Source: Zonotrichia leucophrys gambelii
Taxonomy: Eukaryota; Chordata; Aves; Passeriformes; Passerellidae
NCBI RefSeq assembly: GCF_028769735.1
Contig: NC_088186.1
Location: 11,439,001 to 11,503,000 of the forward strand
Reading direction: 5' to 3'
DNA length: 64,000 nt
The stretch's first letter is position 1; every line of letters begins with the position of its first letter. Below the pieces are notes generated by a model. That model searched no databases. It was not told the DNA's origin and saw only the letters and a list, made by a program, of their open reading frames with translations. Positions 42,466 to 54,048 of this stretch are shown here, piece after piece. The translations under genes and the position numbers were made by a program.

Positions 42466-43195
42466 AACCGTCTTAGTAATGAAGAATACTTGAAACGGGC
42501 TTTCAAACACAGGCATTAATGGTCTACTGTTAATGATTTTATCAAAACTCAGCTTCTCTGTTTAATGTTATCAGTAATTTCTCTTTTTCCATAGCTTGTA
42601 TGTTTCTCTCATCAACTTCTACATACTCTGTATTTTGGAAGGAGTTGTATTTCTCAGCTAACTTAACTCCCAAAGTACTTTTATGCTCCTATTTTTCTGT
42701 GTATTTAATGCACTGGTTTTCTGTTCTGTTTTTCAAGATCTTATTTATTTATCTCTTGCTTCTGTTTCTTACTTTCACTTAGAGCTTAAATACTTCTTTC
42801 AACCCTTTACACTTAATTTTTTTTCTTTTTTTTCCTTACATCATTCTTTTGCACAATACACTTCCTTCTAAGGAGATGTGGTAAAACTTGTAATGCACAA
42901 TCTACATTACCTCTATTCTAATTTGTTTATATTCACTCTCTCATTTCTCATTCACTTTCACATGTTCCTTCACACCTTTAAGACACAAACTTATTGCTAG
43001 AAAATCATGGGTCCCTATAGCCCCCCCTCACCTTGGGGCTGGCCCACAGGTCTCAGTATCTCTGGGCCTCTTGGAAGGGCCCTGACTCTGGTTGCCTCTG
43101 GTGCACATTCACCTGTAAGGCTTCCTGCGTGTCACTCATGCTCTTACAGCTACGGCTCCCTCACACATCTGGGGAGCACTAGTCTGGTTTGCAGG

Positions 43196-43196
<1 letters not shown>

Positions 43197-43237
<41 letters not shown>
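43197..43237. repeat. (CA)n microsatellite inside the provirus
   Basis: About 20 CA units, with further CACACACA runs near 43288 and 43361. GCAGGTCACACACACA occurs twice (about 43189 and 43281), pointing to local duplication. Confidence 0.9.
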
Positions 43238-43238
<1 letters not shown>

Positions 43239-43445
43239 TTGGTCACAGCCCCCACCCGCCCGGGGGACACAAGCCTGATATGCAGGTCACACACACACTT
43301 CCACTGCCCCCTTCCCACCTGCCCGGGAAGTTGAGGCTGACTTTGCTTGTGACTCACTCTCACACACACAACAAGAAAACAATAAGGTACCTTTTACTTT
43401 CACACCACTTATTGCAAGTTTTAGTCTTACTGGCCAGTTTTGGTG

Positions 43446-43640
43446 CTATTGGATATCCTTTCTACCTAGCTGTTTTTGTCTAACTTCAGATGTTTCTTTG
43501 TTGAGACAGGACTTATCTGCTCCTGTATCAACCAAAAATTCAAATTCCTCATTTAGGGGTCCCACCTCAAAGTTTACCAAGGGCTCGTCTAGATGTTGCA
43601 TCGGGTCCCCTGAAGTATAAAGCCCCTGACCCTCTAATCG
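43446..43640 (-). pseudogene. Retroviral protease stub
   Basis: The aspartic-protease active-site motif VDTGAD is encoded at about 43532-43515, downstream of gag in a different frame. The frame ends at TAG (43448-43446), well short of a full protease, and the following sequence is unrelated. Confidence 0.7.
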
Positions 43641-45425
43641 TCACCTCTAAGGATCTTCCCTAAATTATCTTGTTCCTTGGCTATTGCCACATCGAGACTG
43701 AGCTTTCTACAAAACCTCCTGGTGTGTCCTGGCTCTCCACAGTAATAGCAATGTTGTTCTCTCAAAGGGACTTGAGGTGTCTCTATCTCTTTTGCACCTG
43801 ACAGTACAAGAGGCCTATCCTTGCCTCCTCCTGGTGGTGGACCCGCCCACCCTGCACTTTCTCTAGCTACAGCAACCATGATCTTAGCCTTGGCCTTTGC
43901 CTTTTCTTCCTCCCTCCTTAAATACACCTTCAATGCCTCTCTTAATAACTCATTTATGTCCTTCGCTTGCCACTCTTCCATCTTTTCCAGTTTACTCCTT
44001 ATATCAGGCCAAGATTTGATAACAAATTGGACTTTTAGTAGCATTTGACCTTCTGGGGTGTCTGGGTCAATTCTAGAGTACAACTGGAAGTTCCGCCTTA
44101 GGCAATTAAGCGAGGCAGCAGGAGCTTCATCTTTCTCCTGCGTGCCCTCAAATGCCAATTGGGTGTTAGTTCCTTTGGGAACTGACTCTTTGATCCCCCG
44201 TATTATCGAAGACCTATATTCCATCATGGCCTTCCTCCCCTCCTCCTGGTTAGGGTTCCAGCTGGGATCCGTTAGTGGCAATTTCTGTTCGCCTGATGGC
44301 ACCTGGGGTCCTGGATGGTTATCTTTCTCCCAAATTCTTATGCTAGCCACCCTAATCATCTGGACCTCTTCTGGGGAAAACAATATACTTAGGATAGAAT
44401 TCATCTCTCCCCAAGTGTAGATATTTGGACCTAGAAATTGATCCACTTGGTTGGCTATGCCCACTGGGTCCTCAACTAAATGCCCCAACTCTTTCTTGAA
44501 TCCTCTCACCTCAGAAGCAGTTAGAGGAGCATTCACAAAGCCAACACCTCCCACTACTCCTCCCATAGGAACCTCTCTGAGGGGAAAGAGTCTCTCTGCC
44601 TTGGAGGTCTTGGATCTGGTGCTACAGTACGGCCCATCTTCAGATGCCAAACTACTTTGAGGGATATCTGGGTTACCCTGAACTTTCTGCCCATCAGCAG
44701 GTGTATTTGCTGATGGCTGTTTACTAGGCGAGGAGGCATTTGTGTCCCAACTAGGAGGAGGTAAAGGGACAGCAATAGGAGGGGGAGAAGAGCCTGAGTG
44801 GATATTAAGTGCAGCTGGAGAAGGGGTGGAGAATGCAGCAAGTGGAGTAGGCACTTGTGGTGGTGCAGAAGGAACTGGAGGGGATACTGGGTTTATCATA
44901 GCGGAAGCTGAAGAGGTAGAAGGAGGAGTTTGACCAGGTGGTAGTGAGATGGCAGCCGGGGGAAGAACCGGACCTGCCATTTGAGGTGCTTAAAGAAGAG
45001 GATTATAAGGTGGAGGGGCAGAAGGAGGCAAATAATCCAGGGGGTCCCATCTTTTACTAGTCCTATCATCCCCTCCTTCATTCCCCTCTTTCTTCCTCTG
45101 TACCTTACAAATTCGCACCCCTTCATCCCCAACAGCGCTCTTTAACCAGCAAGCTACATACAATAATTGCTCAGGATCAGTATCCCCTCGAACTGTCAGA
45201 TAATTATTTAATAGCTGGCACATCCACTTATCCTTTGTCCCAAGGCCATCCTCCTTGTAACTCTAATTCTGGCCACACTTCCATACAATAATGGATCATT
45301 TTCACTTTATCTAATCCCTCCCTGGCCTCTATAGAATCCCATTTTACTAACAGCTCTCCTAAGGGACTATTGGGAGGTATATCCCTCAGTCTCTTACCAG
45401 TCTTTTTACTACTACACCCTCCCAT
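43634..45425 (-). pseudogene. gag, broken (matrix, capsid, nucleocapsid)
   Basis: The matrix starts at 45425 with MGGCSSKK, a myristoylation-type N-terminus, and the frame ends at 45228. The next segment continues in another frame (45223-44990), so an indel lies near 45230; it carries the PPPY late motif and ends in an in-frame TAA (44992-44990). The same frame reopens at 44980 and runs 448 codons to TAG at 43636-43634. It holds a Pro-rich linker, a gamma-type capsid (FVNAPLTASEVRGFKKELG, QVDQFLGPNIYTW) and one CX2CX4HX4C zinc knuckle (residues 411-424 of that frame). Two lesions prevent one continuous Gag. Confidence 0.88.
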
Positions 45426-45455
45426 TTTACAGGTCTCAACAGTAAAATGTCCCAA

Positions 45456-46324
45456 AGGTGCCTTTACTGACTGGTAATTTCAAAAAGAACCTTCTTTGAG
45501 GAGCTTCAGCCTCCTCCACTGAACTTCAAATTTCTGCCTGATGCTCAGGACTTTATACTGAAACAACTGCCCGATCTCTTGATTGCCCAACTTTCCCCAC
45601 GTCAGGTCTTACATCTATCGGGACTTGAACACACGAAGCCTCGGCCTAAGAATCCGGGTCGTGCCTGACTCCCTCAGTCAGGAAAAACAACTGCCTGATT
45701 TTTAGTTTGCCTAACTCGCCAATTTTTAGGCTTCACCGTATCAGGACTTAAAAGCAAACCACAGCCTCCTTCCCTGGGGTTTGTGCCTGACTCCTGTGTT
45801 AGGACTTACTTTTGCCTGCAGGGCTTGTGAGCTACCTGAATCCTTCTCGGGACTGACAAAATCTTACGCGGATCCTTCTTGAGGCTTACAAATGCTACCC
45901 GAATCCTTCTCGGGACTGACAAATCTGCCTGACTTCCCTCTGTCAGGACCTATTTTGGGTGCGTGCCACTCATACAAATATTCCCTCCGCACGCCTGGAG
46001 TAGGGGGGCTCTTTATTCCCCCTTGGGAGACATCTCAGTCACACTAATTCCAAGCACCGCCCCCTGTTTTCGGCCGGCCCCTTCACAGGAGTCTGGAACC
46101 GCGGTACTGAGAGGTCTGCTCTCACTTCGAAGGTCCGGCTGCCGGCCTTCGTCTCATTCACTCACACATGCGCACGTCTCCCACTCCCGCCACCGGCTTA
46201 CTCACCAATCCAGTGCTCCGGTGCTCCTCTGTGTTGCTGGTCCTGAGCAGATCCCTCCGGTCTTGGTAGCCAGCTGTCCTGAAGTTCCAAGATGGCCAGT
46301 CTTGAATCTTCTTGTGTCGTGGCT
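45456..46324 (-). other. Proviral leader, probable packaging region
   Basis: About 870 bp of non-coding DNA between primer site and gag. It is rich in short inverted repeats, for example CCTGACTCCCTCAGTCAGG (45664-45682), and in repeated phrases such as CCTTCTCGGGACTGACAAA (twice, 45842-45925). Confidence 0.6.
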
Positions 46325-46344
46325 ATTCCGGACGAGCGCCCCCA
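46325..46344 (-). other. Primer-binding site, tRNA-Pro-like
   Basis: TGGGGGCGCTCGTCCGGAAT on the minus strand, two bases after the 5' LTR. It resembles the classical gammaretroviral tRNA-Pro site but has two extra bases (GC) and one substitution. Confidence 0.7.
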
Positions 46345-46346
46345 GC

Positions 46347-47010
46347 TGAAATAAACAGGGCCAGGAGACTTCTTCTCCTTTTTAATGCCTTTATTAAAAG
46401 TGATCAGCTCAGGATTGGGCAGCTCGGCAGGGCTGCAGTCCCCATCATGTCTCCCAGGGCGACTCAGAGGAGGAGGATATGCGCAGCTCTGTCCACCAGG
46501 GGCAGAGCCAGGGGATCCAGTCCTCGTGGGAGCCTTTAGGGCGTGATGTCCCCGTCAGATCTTGGTTTTCCTGATTCGGTCCTGCCTGTTCCCGGCGTCG
46601 GGACGACTCTCTGCTCAGGGCGAGAGGGGCTCCGCATCTCTGCAGGCTCAGCACTTGGCTCCTCACATCTGGACATCACTTTAGTCTCTCAGTTCTTAGG
46701 TGGCTCGTTGTTTTTAGGGTTTTCTCGTTGCATTTTGGAGTCGAGGTCTCAAAGCATGCTGGTCTTTGGAGTCACTTTGCATAACCCCCCCCACCCTTTC
46801 AGGTGTCTTCCCTATGCTGGAAGAGAGCACTGCCTCGGGGAAGGGCCATCACCCCACCCAGCCAGGGCTTTTACTAATACAAAAGAGGAGATAAGCTTCA
46901 ACGACCCGTGATTACAATAACAAAGCACTAAGAACCCAGACAGTGATCTGGCTGTGTCCCTGTAACTCTTTCTCACAATAAAAGTATTAACCGAATTTTT
47001 GTTCATAACA
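46347..47010 (-). repeat. 5' LTR of the provirus
   Basis: 664 bp, with the same termini as the 3' LTR. The 7 differences seen by eye include a cluster around 46577-46610 and two near 46979-46985. Confidence 0.93.
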
Positions 47011-47015
47011 TATGT

Positions 47016-47320
47016 GACCTGCGAGCACAGTGTACTCTGTTGGTCACACTGAAGAAGGCTCCGAGTCTTCCTCAGTGGTTGTTCTGATGAAGGCTGGTAG
47101 TCTTCCTCACTTTGCACTTTTAAGCTTTCTTTCTAAAGCATGCACGTCCTTTGCTGGCTGGTTCAGTGTTTTCTGCTGTTAATAGGTTTTGTTCCTCTTA
47201 CCTTGACAAGGTGCATTCTGTGTCTCTTATCTTGATAAGTCTAAGGTGTGTCCTGCTTCTTAGGCTTGTGCTTAATATTTGCTAACTCTTAATAGTTAAC
47301 TCATGCTTACATGGGTTACC
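47016..47320 (-). mobile_element. Older LTR, U3-side part
   Basis: On the minus strand the sequence ends GAGTACACTGTGCTCGCAGG and is broken by the provirus; it would continue at 40082. The far boundary near 47320 (TGTAAGCATGAG) is a guess from the TG start. Confidence 0.35.
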
Positions 47321-48077
47321 TATTATCAACTTATTTCACTTTCAGTGAGATTATGATGAGAAAGGCTGCAATGTCTGACTGAGAGAAACTTTGGTTTGGC
47401 ATGGTGGACATCAGGAGAAAAGTCTGACCTTGTCTTTTGCTGTTGCTGTTCCTGTAAAGTGCTGGGTGGATGTTTCTGCGGCCATGCTAGCTGCTGCCTT
47501 GAGCCAGAGCTCAGCATGATGGCACTGGAGGGACAGAGAAGCCATGTTCCTGTGGAGTGCAGGGAGCTGGTAGTGGCACAGCACTGAGCCTTGTGTTTGG
47601 GAGGCATCATGCAGGTTTGTGCCAGCCACATGACCAAGTGGTAACATAAATCCATGTGCAGGCTTGTCAAAAACTGCACAAAGTGGTGTTACAGCACCAG
47701 CCTCCCGAAAAGATTCTTCAGGAGGTCAGGTTTGAAGGCAGTGTAACAGTGATGTGGCAGTTCACTGAGGAGTGATGTGACTGCACTGCTCAGCAGGAAG
47801 CTGGGGCTACACTGCACAGAAAAGTGTTATTTCTCTCTCTGGCACCTGAAGTAGAACTCCCAATAAACAACTGGATGTGAGAACAAATGTGGGGAGATAA
47901 GCTAGAAATTCTTGACTGAAGACACTACTTTTACAACTATAAAAGCTACACAAATTTTCGTGGAGGTAGAAACTTCTTGGAAGTTTCTGGAAACATGCAG
48001 GAACTTCTCTGGAGTTTGGACACAAATTCCATGGTTCCTGGGAATTGAGAGGAAGAATTTGATGTGTACTCCATTAT

Positions 48078-48260
48078 TGTGGAGGATCAGGAAAAGGACA
48101 TCACACCGTGATCAATGTGATCATGTGAAGCCAATTTATTGCAAAATCAAGCTATATTTATACTGTGTTCTATTGTTCACGCCTCAAGCTAATACATGAT
48201 TGGTTAAATCCTTCTGTGCATGTGTTTTAAGCTTTCAGTTAATTTTAGTTAGTGTTTCAT
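48078..48260 (-). mobile_element. LTR remnant
   Basis: On the minus strand AGTATAAATATAGC is followed by CAATAAATTGGCTTCACA and, 50 bp on, CTGATCCTCCACA. This is a compact promoter, poly(A) and U5 order. The U3 boundary was not found. Confidence 0.45.
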
Positions 48261-48299
48261 CTTCATGAGTCTCACTGCGATTTTCTTGTCTGCCTTTAC

Positions 48300-50760
48300 A
48301 TCCTGAACTGTCTGCCGCTGAGTGTGTTCTTCTTTCGTGTTCTTCAAGGGCATTGTGACCTTACTCAGTTTCTACGAAGCCTGGATTGTGCATATATTCT
48401 TTGTCTTGCAAGAAACCCTCAACACTCCATCCATTTAGTGGTAAATGAATCTTAATGTGTACTATTTCTTCACTAGATGTAATACAGTTACCTTTATCGT
48501 GCACTGTATTTTATCTACTAGTAGTTCTTTTATTTCTGTGTAGTAAGTAGTTTGTTTAAAGTCTCATCAGTGTCCTTTACAAGCAAAATTTAAACATTGA
48601 AGGTTTCTGTGTAGTAAGAGGAGAAGCTAGAGGTGAGCAGAGAAAGGGTATTTAGCACTTTTAGCTAGTTTATAGCGGAGTATATCAGCACCTGCTTATC
48701 ATCTCTGCAGAGTAGTCTCTGGTAGTACCTTGCACCTCTGAGAAGCTACTCCTGGAAGACAGCATCAGCAGCAGATGGGCGAGATACAGCGGAATATTCT
48801 TGGACCTTGGTACTGGTGAGGGCATGTGAATCTTATTGGGAGTAGCAGAAAAACAAGACAGAGCACCTGGAGAGGGAGAAGTAACTATGGGGCTTTCAGT
48901 GTGCACTTCTCTGCTCAGACACACTCTTTCTTGTGTAACTGAAAAGAAGTAAACTGAGACAGGAGTGAGTGGGGAGATGCAAACCCTCAGGTTTATTTCT
49001 TAGCGCACTGTTGACCTGCTGTGGCAGGCTGAGTGGCCTTCTCACTTTTCTCACCCACAAGGTTTGGATTCTGTCTTGTAGGGCTGGAGCTGCCCTTCCT
49101 ACATATCTGTGCGATATACAGTGAAATAAACCTGGGATCATTAGAAACATAACACAAAGAAATACTCTATTTCTGCTGTCTCTGTTTATCCCTGCAGTGA
49201 AGAGTTAGCACTTGGCTCTCCTCTGTCAGCTGTGGCGAGGAGTCCAGCAGCATAAGTGCAAGAAGAAGAGACCCAGTTCTGCTGATAGTCAAATATAATA
49301 CATGAACCAGGTGAACTGTGTCCACCCACCAGCAGATAGGCCACTCTCAAACACTGCTGGAAACAAGATGAAGTGGAAGGTACTGGTACTGTACATGATG
49401 ACCACGTGCAAGGCTTGACACTGCTATAGTGTCTTGGTACAACACATGATGCTGAACAGACTGTTTTGCATACAGCTCTTGGTCCACAGCAACTAATGAG
49501 ATCTAGAAACGTGCCCTGGAAGAATGGCTAAAGCTTGCTTTGGGCCCAGCTGCAGCTGTGTCCTGGTGGGAAGTGCTGAGCAACTCTGCTCTGGTTCCAG
49601 GAGCTGGGGTCCCACCTGCGGTCCTGGAACATGTTGGGAAAGAAATGGGAAACTGGTAGTGCTGACAGCATTGTATCGCTGGCCTGGGGTATGTGTACAA
49701 ATCACAAATGGGACGGGACTGCTGTGGACCGTGCCTTGAGCTGTTTTATTTTTCAGCATCAATCTCATTACATGGTTATGACAGTAGGAAGATGCCAGCA
49801 GCTCACATCCCAAGCAGCAGACCAAGAACTTAATGTTACAACTTTAGAAGTTTTTTGACCAATCACACAAAGCAGAAAGCTCATTGACAGTAGTTCTATC
49901 CAACCTATAAGCACACGTACCTTTGGTTAAAACAATGTTTGCTATTTTGAATACAATACCTACTTGTAAGCATTAAAACACAATGCACACAGCTCCATTA
50001 TTAAGCTTCAAACTTCCTAATATCTTGCTAGATAAACTTTTCTGTAGCTTAGGGAGTTATTCTAGACAAGCGTTAATACACAGACCATTGTTCTATTTGT
50101 CCTTGCTTTTCTAATTTTTAAATAATTTTTCTGCTGACCTATCTCATGGCTACTGCTTAGCTCTAATCACAGTTCTGCTGCCTCTGAGGCCTGCCTTTTG
50201 CAGCTTTCCCAAAACCCTCTGATTTTGTGGATTCCTACACACTGTGCTGGAAGCTCAGTCTTTTCCATGCTGTTCTATGTTGTGGCTCCATCACAGCCTG
50301 CGGGGAGAGTGGGACAGGTCAGGAATTCAGTGCCTTTTGGATGGCTCTTGGATAGAAAGAGGCTGCATGCAAATTGGAGTCTTCATATACATGGATTATA
50401 CTGGAGATTAGCAGTAATTACCATTTAGGGTAGTAATATCAGAGGGCTTTACTGAGGTGCACTGGCTCCACTCATCACCTGGTCTTTAAATCAAGATAAC
50501 ACACTTTTCAGAAGAAGGTACTTGGGCTCAGTCTGCATTAGTGGGGCTGCTGAAGGTACTCAGGGTGAGAGAGGGTCAGGATCTGGTGCTTACAGAAACG
50601 CAAACCAGTACCGCTTCTGGCTTCAAAAATCCTGCTCTAGGCAGAAGGGACAACCTGTAATACTCTTTCTGGTCCATTTTTGTCCCCAAGCAACATTTTT
50701 TTGTGTCTTCTGTTGGTGGGTGAGTGGCACCTCTTGGACCTAGTCAGGCACCCTGTCACC
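48300..50760. other. Intergenic DNA 3' of the ficolin gene
   Basis: No gene recognised. AATAAACCTGGGATCATTAG near 49124 followed by AACATAACA may be the end of another LTR. Distal ficolin 3' UTR could lie just below 50764. Confidence 0.5.
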
Positions 50761-50763
50761 ATG

Positions 50764-51011
50764 TTAAACTGGCCTGAACTTCATTTCTGTTTGCTTATAG
50801 GAGTAATGGTATTCTTTGCCTGTCTTCCAGTTGATGCCATCAGCATAGCTCCCATGTGCACCCATCCAGTACATCCCGTTCAGGTTGGAGTAATGGCAGT
50901 CATTGTACCACCACGCTCCCTTATATTCTGTGGCACAGTTAAAGGAACTCATGTCATTGTCGTGATCTGTTGTTGAAAATGGCATGTCTCTGTGGTACGA
51001 TAAGGAGTCCC
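50764..51011 (-). CDS. FCN2: Ficolin exon 9: fibrinogen domain, part 4 and stop
   Basis: The acceptor is CTCTGCAG. It encodes [12 protein letters not shown] (Ca2+ site and the conserved Cys-Ala), [15 protein letters not shown] and [18 protein letters not shown] occupies 50766-50764. Confidence 0.97.
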
Positions 51012-54010
51012 CTGCAGAGAACACACGTTCATGGTTACTGCAGTAGGGATCACAAACAGGACACTGATGTGTCTGTGCACCCCTGCTGGGCACCAGTGGC
51101 CCTTGCCAGGTGCAAGGCAGGTTATATAAATCTTGCTGCTCTCGTGCTCTCTTTCCTCCTTGTCTTGGACAAAAGTATCCTTAGCTCTGCTAAAACACAT
51201 GGAGAATTTATCTATGCCTGTGAATCAAGTGGGCCAGATTCTTTTCACAGGTACACAGATGTCACTTCTCTTGGAATGCTCAGGTTCTCTGCAGATACAC
51301 ACGTCTGAATTACCAGACAGGGTTGCAGTGTGCACAGCCACATAAACCTAGAGCACTGCTCTCTCAGGTGTTGGTTTCACTCATTCCTGAATGATGGATA
51401 TTGAATTTTGAAGAAGATTTGTTTACTTAAAAAAAAATCGGGTATTAAGAGGATGGAGTGCTGATGCTGCAGGTATTGAACAGCACCCCAGCCCTGAAAA
51501 TGTTAGACCACCTGGGCAAATGTCTCCTGCCAATGTAACCAAAAGCAGACCTTGACCTGGCTGATACAGAGCTCTTGGAAAGGTCAATCGGATGGGGTGC
51601 TGCCTAGGACCAGGCTCATTTGCAGTTAAACCATAGGGCTGGGCTTGAAGGTAATGCTCTGAGTCACATTTCTTCGGGTGATGCATGTCCCCCTCCATCC
51701 CTGTACCCAGAGGTCACTCAGTACCGGAGGTACCATGGCTAGTTTTAAAAAACTGACCCAAAATGTAGCTGATACAAGGAGTAGATGATACATCTCTGCA
51801 TAGAAGCTGAACACTTCTGAAATGCTCTAGGAGACAGACTTTCCCAGTGAGCTGCCTCAAACTTACCAGCGTTTCCACCAAGGAAGTCTCCTAGAATCAG
51901 TCTGTATTTCTCTGACTCTCCTAAAACTCTGAATGAAGCATACTTGGCAAAATAGTAGTTGTTCTCAAAGTCTCTGAGGTCAACACGGAGTTCACAGGGT
52001 CCTAGAAGAGAAGATGGACAGCAGTGGTGCAGGGCAGATGGTGAGTATGCCACTGGATTTCAGAGTGGAGGGTTTAAGGTGCTGTGAGCTAACTTGAGAG
52101 GAGCTGCCACTACTTGAGAGATTTTGATTTCCTTAAAATTCCTGCAGAGCCTCCTATACCTTTGATGGTTTTCTAGGGAAGCACCTTTTCAGATATGATA
52201 TTGGGTGGTCATGGGCAGGGGTCCTGCACACAGCTGTAACTCTGAGGTTGTGTATGGACCAGATGATGCCATCACAAACAGTCCAAGTAGGAAGATGTGT
52301 TGGCCTGTCTCCAGGGTAGATCATGCAGCTAGTTCATTCTCTTCCCTGATTTCTAGTTTTGCATTTTTTTAGAGTGCAGTTTCCAGTGTGCAGTAGGCTG
52401 CAAGAGCCTGCATCCTGCTTGGGATTAACAGTGGGGACCTCAGATGAATATGAGAAACTCAGAGGTCTGCAATGGCCCAATTTGGTATATGGGTTGGACT
52501 CTCATGGCCCCAGCCTGGGACAGAGGCAGACCTTACCCAGAGAGGTGAGGAAGTGGATGTTGTCATTCCCCATCCAGAACTCCGTCAGCTGGTTGCCAAA
52601 GCCTCGTTTGTATGAATCCCAATCTCGCAAGAAGTTCACTGACCCATCCCAGCGCCTCTGAAAAACCTGAAAGAGACCCTCAGCCCCACCAACCCATCCC
52701 TCACTCAAAAGCATCCACAGTGCCTGGGGGACACACCCACCATGGTGAATGCTTCCCCTGCATCAGGACACTCTAGTAGGTGTCTGGGGAGCAAACCCCT
52801 CAAGAATCCCTTGCTCAATGATCTCTTCCATATGCCCTTGGAAATGAAAAGGAAATGATTTGCTGATTTAAGCAGGGAGTGGGTCTGTGGCCCTCAGCCT
52901 GCTTCCAGAGACAAGTCTTCGGGGAATCCCCTGTGTCCAGAGGGATTCACTCTGGTTTGCAGGTGTGAACTTCAGCTGTGTTTCTATTTTTGAGCCATCC
53001 TTTGCAGCCTTAACAAGAATCTCTATAGGAACATGTAAACCTCCCTCTCCTCATCCTACTCACAATCCATCCCCCACCATCCGTGTCCATGTCACAGAAG
53101 ACGGTGGTGGCATTGCAGTCTTGGGGGTAGATTGTGTACCAGCCACTGAAAATCTTCCCTTTGGCCAACAGTTCTTTGCAGTTCTCTGGTTCTGTGCAAA
53201 TCAAAGAGATCAAGTGCAAAGAGTTATAATGTGTTTACTGTTCACAGGAGCACACCAGCCTTGAGCCTTTGAGCCCTTCACCACCTAGCTGGTTCTTTGT
53301 ACTGCAGGATCTTAATGTAGAGCTGCTGGGAGCCAAACTCTGCCATGGCTTTTGGGCCCATATGTTGCCAGGGAGATGGGCACCTTCAAAAAAAGATGGT
53401 CTAAGGTGCTGACACTCCTCTCATCTGCAATGACTTCTGGGGATCTGTATGATGGAGCTGCACTGAAAAAGATGACAAAGTCATGATCCAGAAATTTGTC
53501 CCAGCTCCAGAATGTGTGCAGGGCACAGAGACTGGGTGGGCAATGGACAGCAAGTAAATTAGTCACACAGGACAGTGTTCCCTGTGAGGCAGTGAACAGT
53601 GTTCAGCTCATCCTTTATGGATTGAATCATAGAATCACCCACAGTTTGGGTTGGAAGGAACATTAAAGCTCATCTCATTGCACCCCCTGCCATGGGTGGG
53701 GACATCTTCCACTAGGTTGCTCCAAGTCTCATCCAAACCTGGCCTTGGACACTTCCAGGGATGGGCAGCCGCAGCTTCTCTGGCCAACCTGTGCTAAGGT
53801 CTTACCACCTTCTGAGTAAAGAATCATCTCCTAATATCTAATCTAAATCTCTCCTCTTTTAGCTGTAAATCGTTCTGTAAATCACACAGTGACCTATCAC
53901 TGCCCTTGCAAAAAAAATCACTCTCCAGCTTTTTTATAAGCACCCCCTAAGTACTAGAAGGCCACACTGAGGTCTCCCCAAGAAACAAAGTGCTTTTGAA
54001 TAGGTACCTT

Positions 54011-54048
<38 letters not shown>

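Larger units (their letters stand above)
40088..47010 (-). mobile_element. Young gamma-type endogenous provirus, pol-deficient
   Basis: 6923 bp between TATGT duplications (40083-40087 and 47011-47015). On the minus strand: 5' LTR 47010-46347, tRNA-Pro-like primer site, leader, broken gag 45425-43634, protease stub, about 1.5 kb of unassigned and repetitive DNA, an intact envelope-like frame 41891-40803, purine tract, 3' LTR 40751-40088. No reverse transcriptase, RNase H or integrase motif is recognisable. Gag features (N-terminal Met-Gly, PPPY late domain, one zinc knuckle) place it in the gammaretrovirus-like class. LTRs differ at 7 sites in 664 bp by eye, indicating recent insertion. Confidence 0.92.

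Noticed and set aside
43007..43483. A 158-codon plus-strand frame with a His-Thr repeat
   Set aside because: The repeat is the translated (CA)n microsatellite, and the frame is antisense to the provirus.
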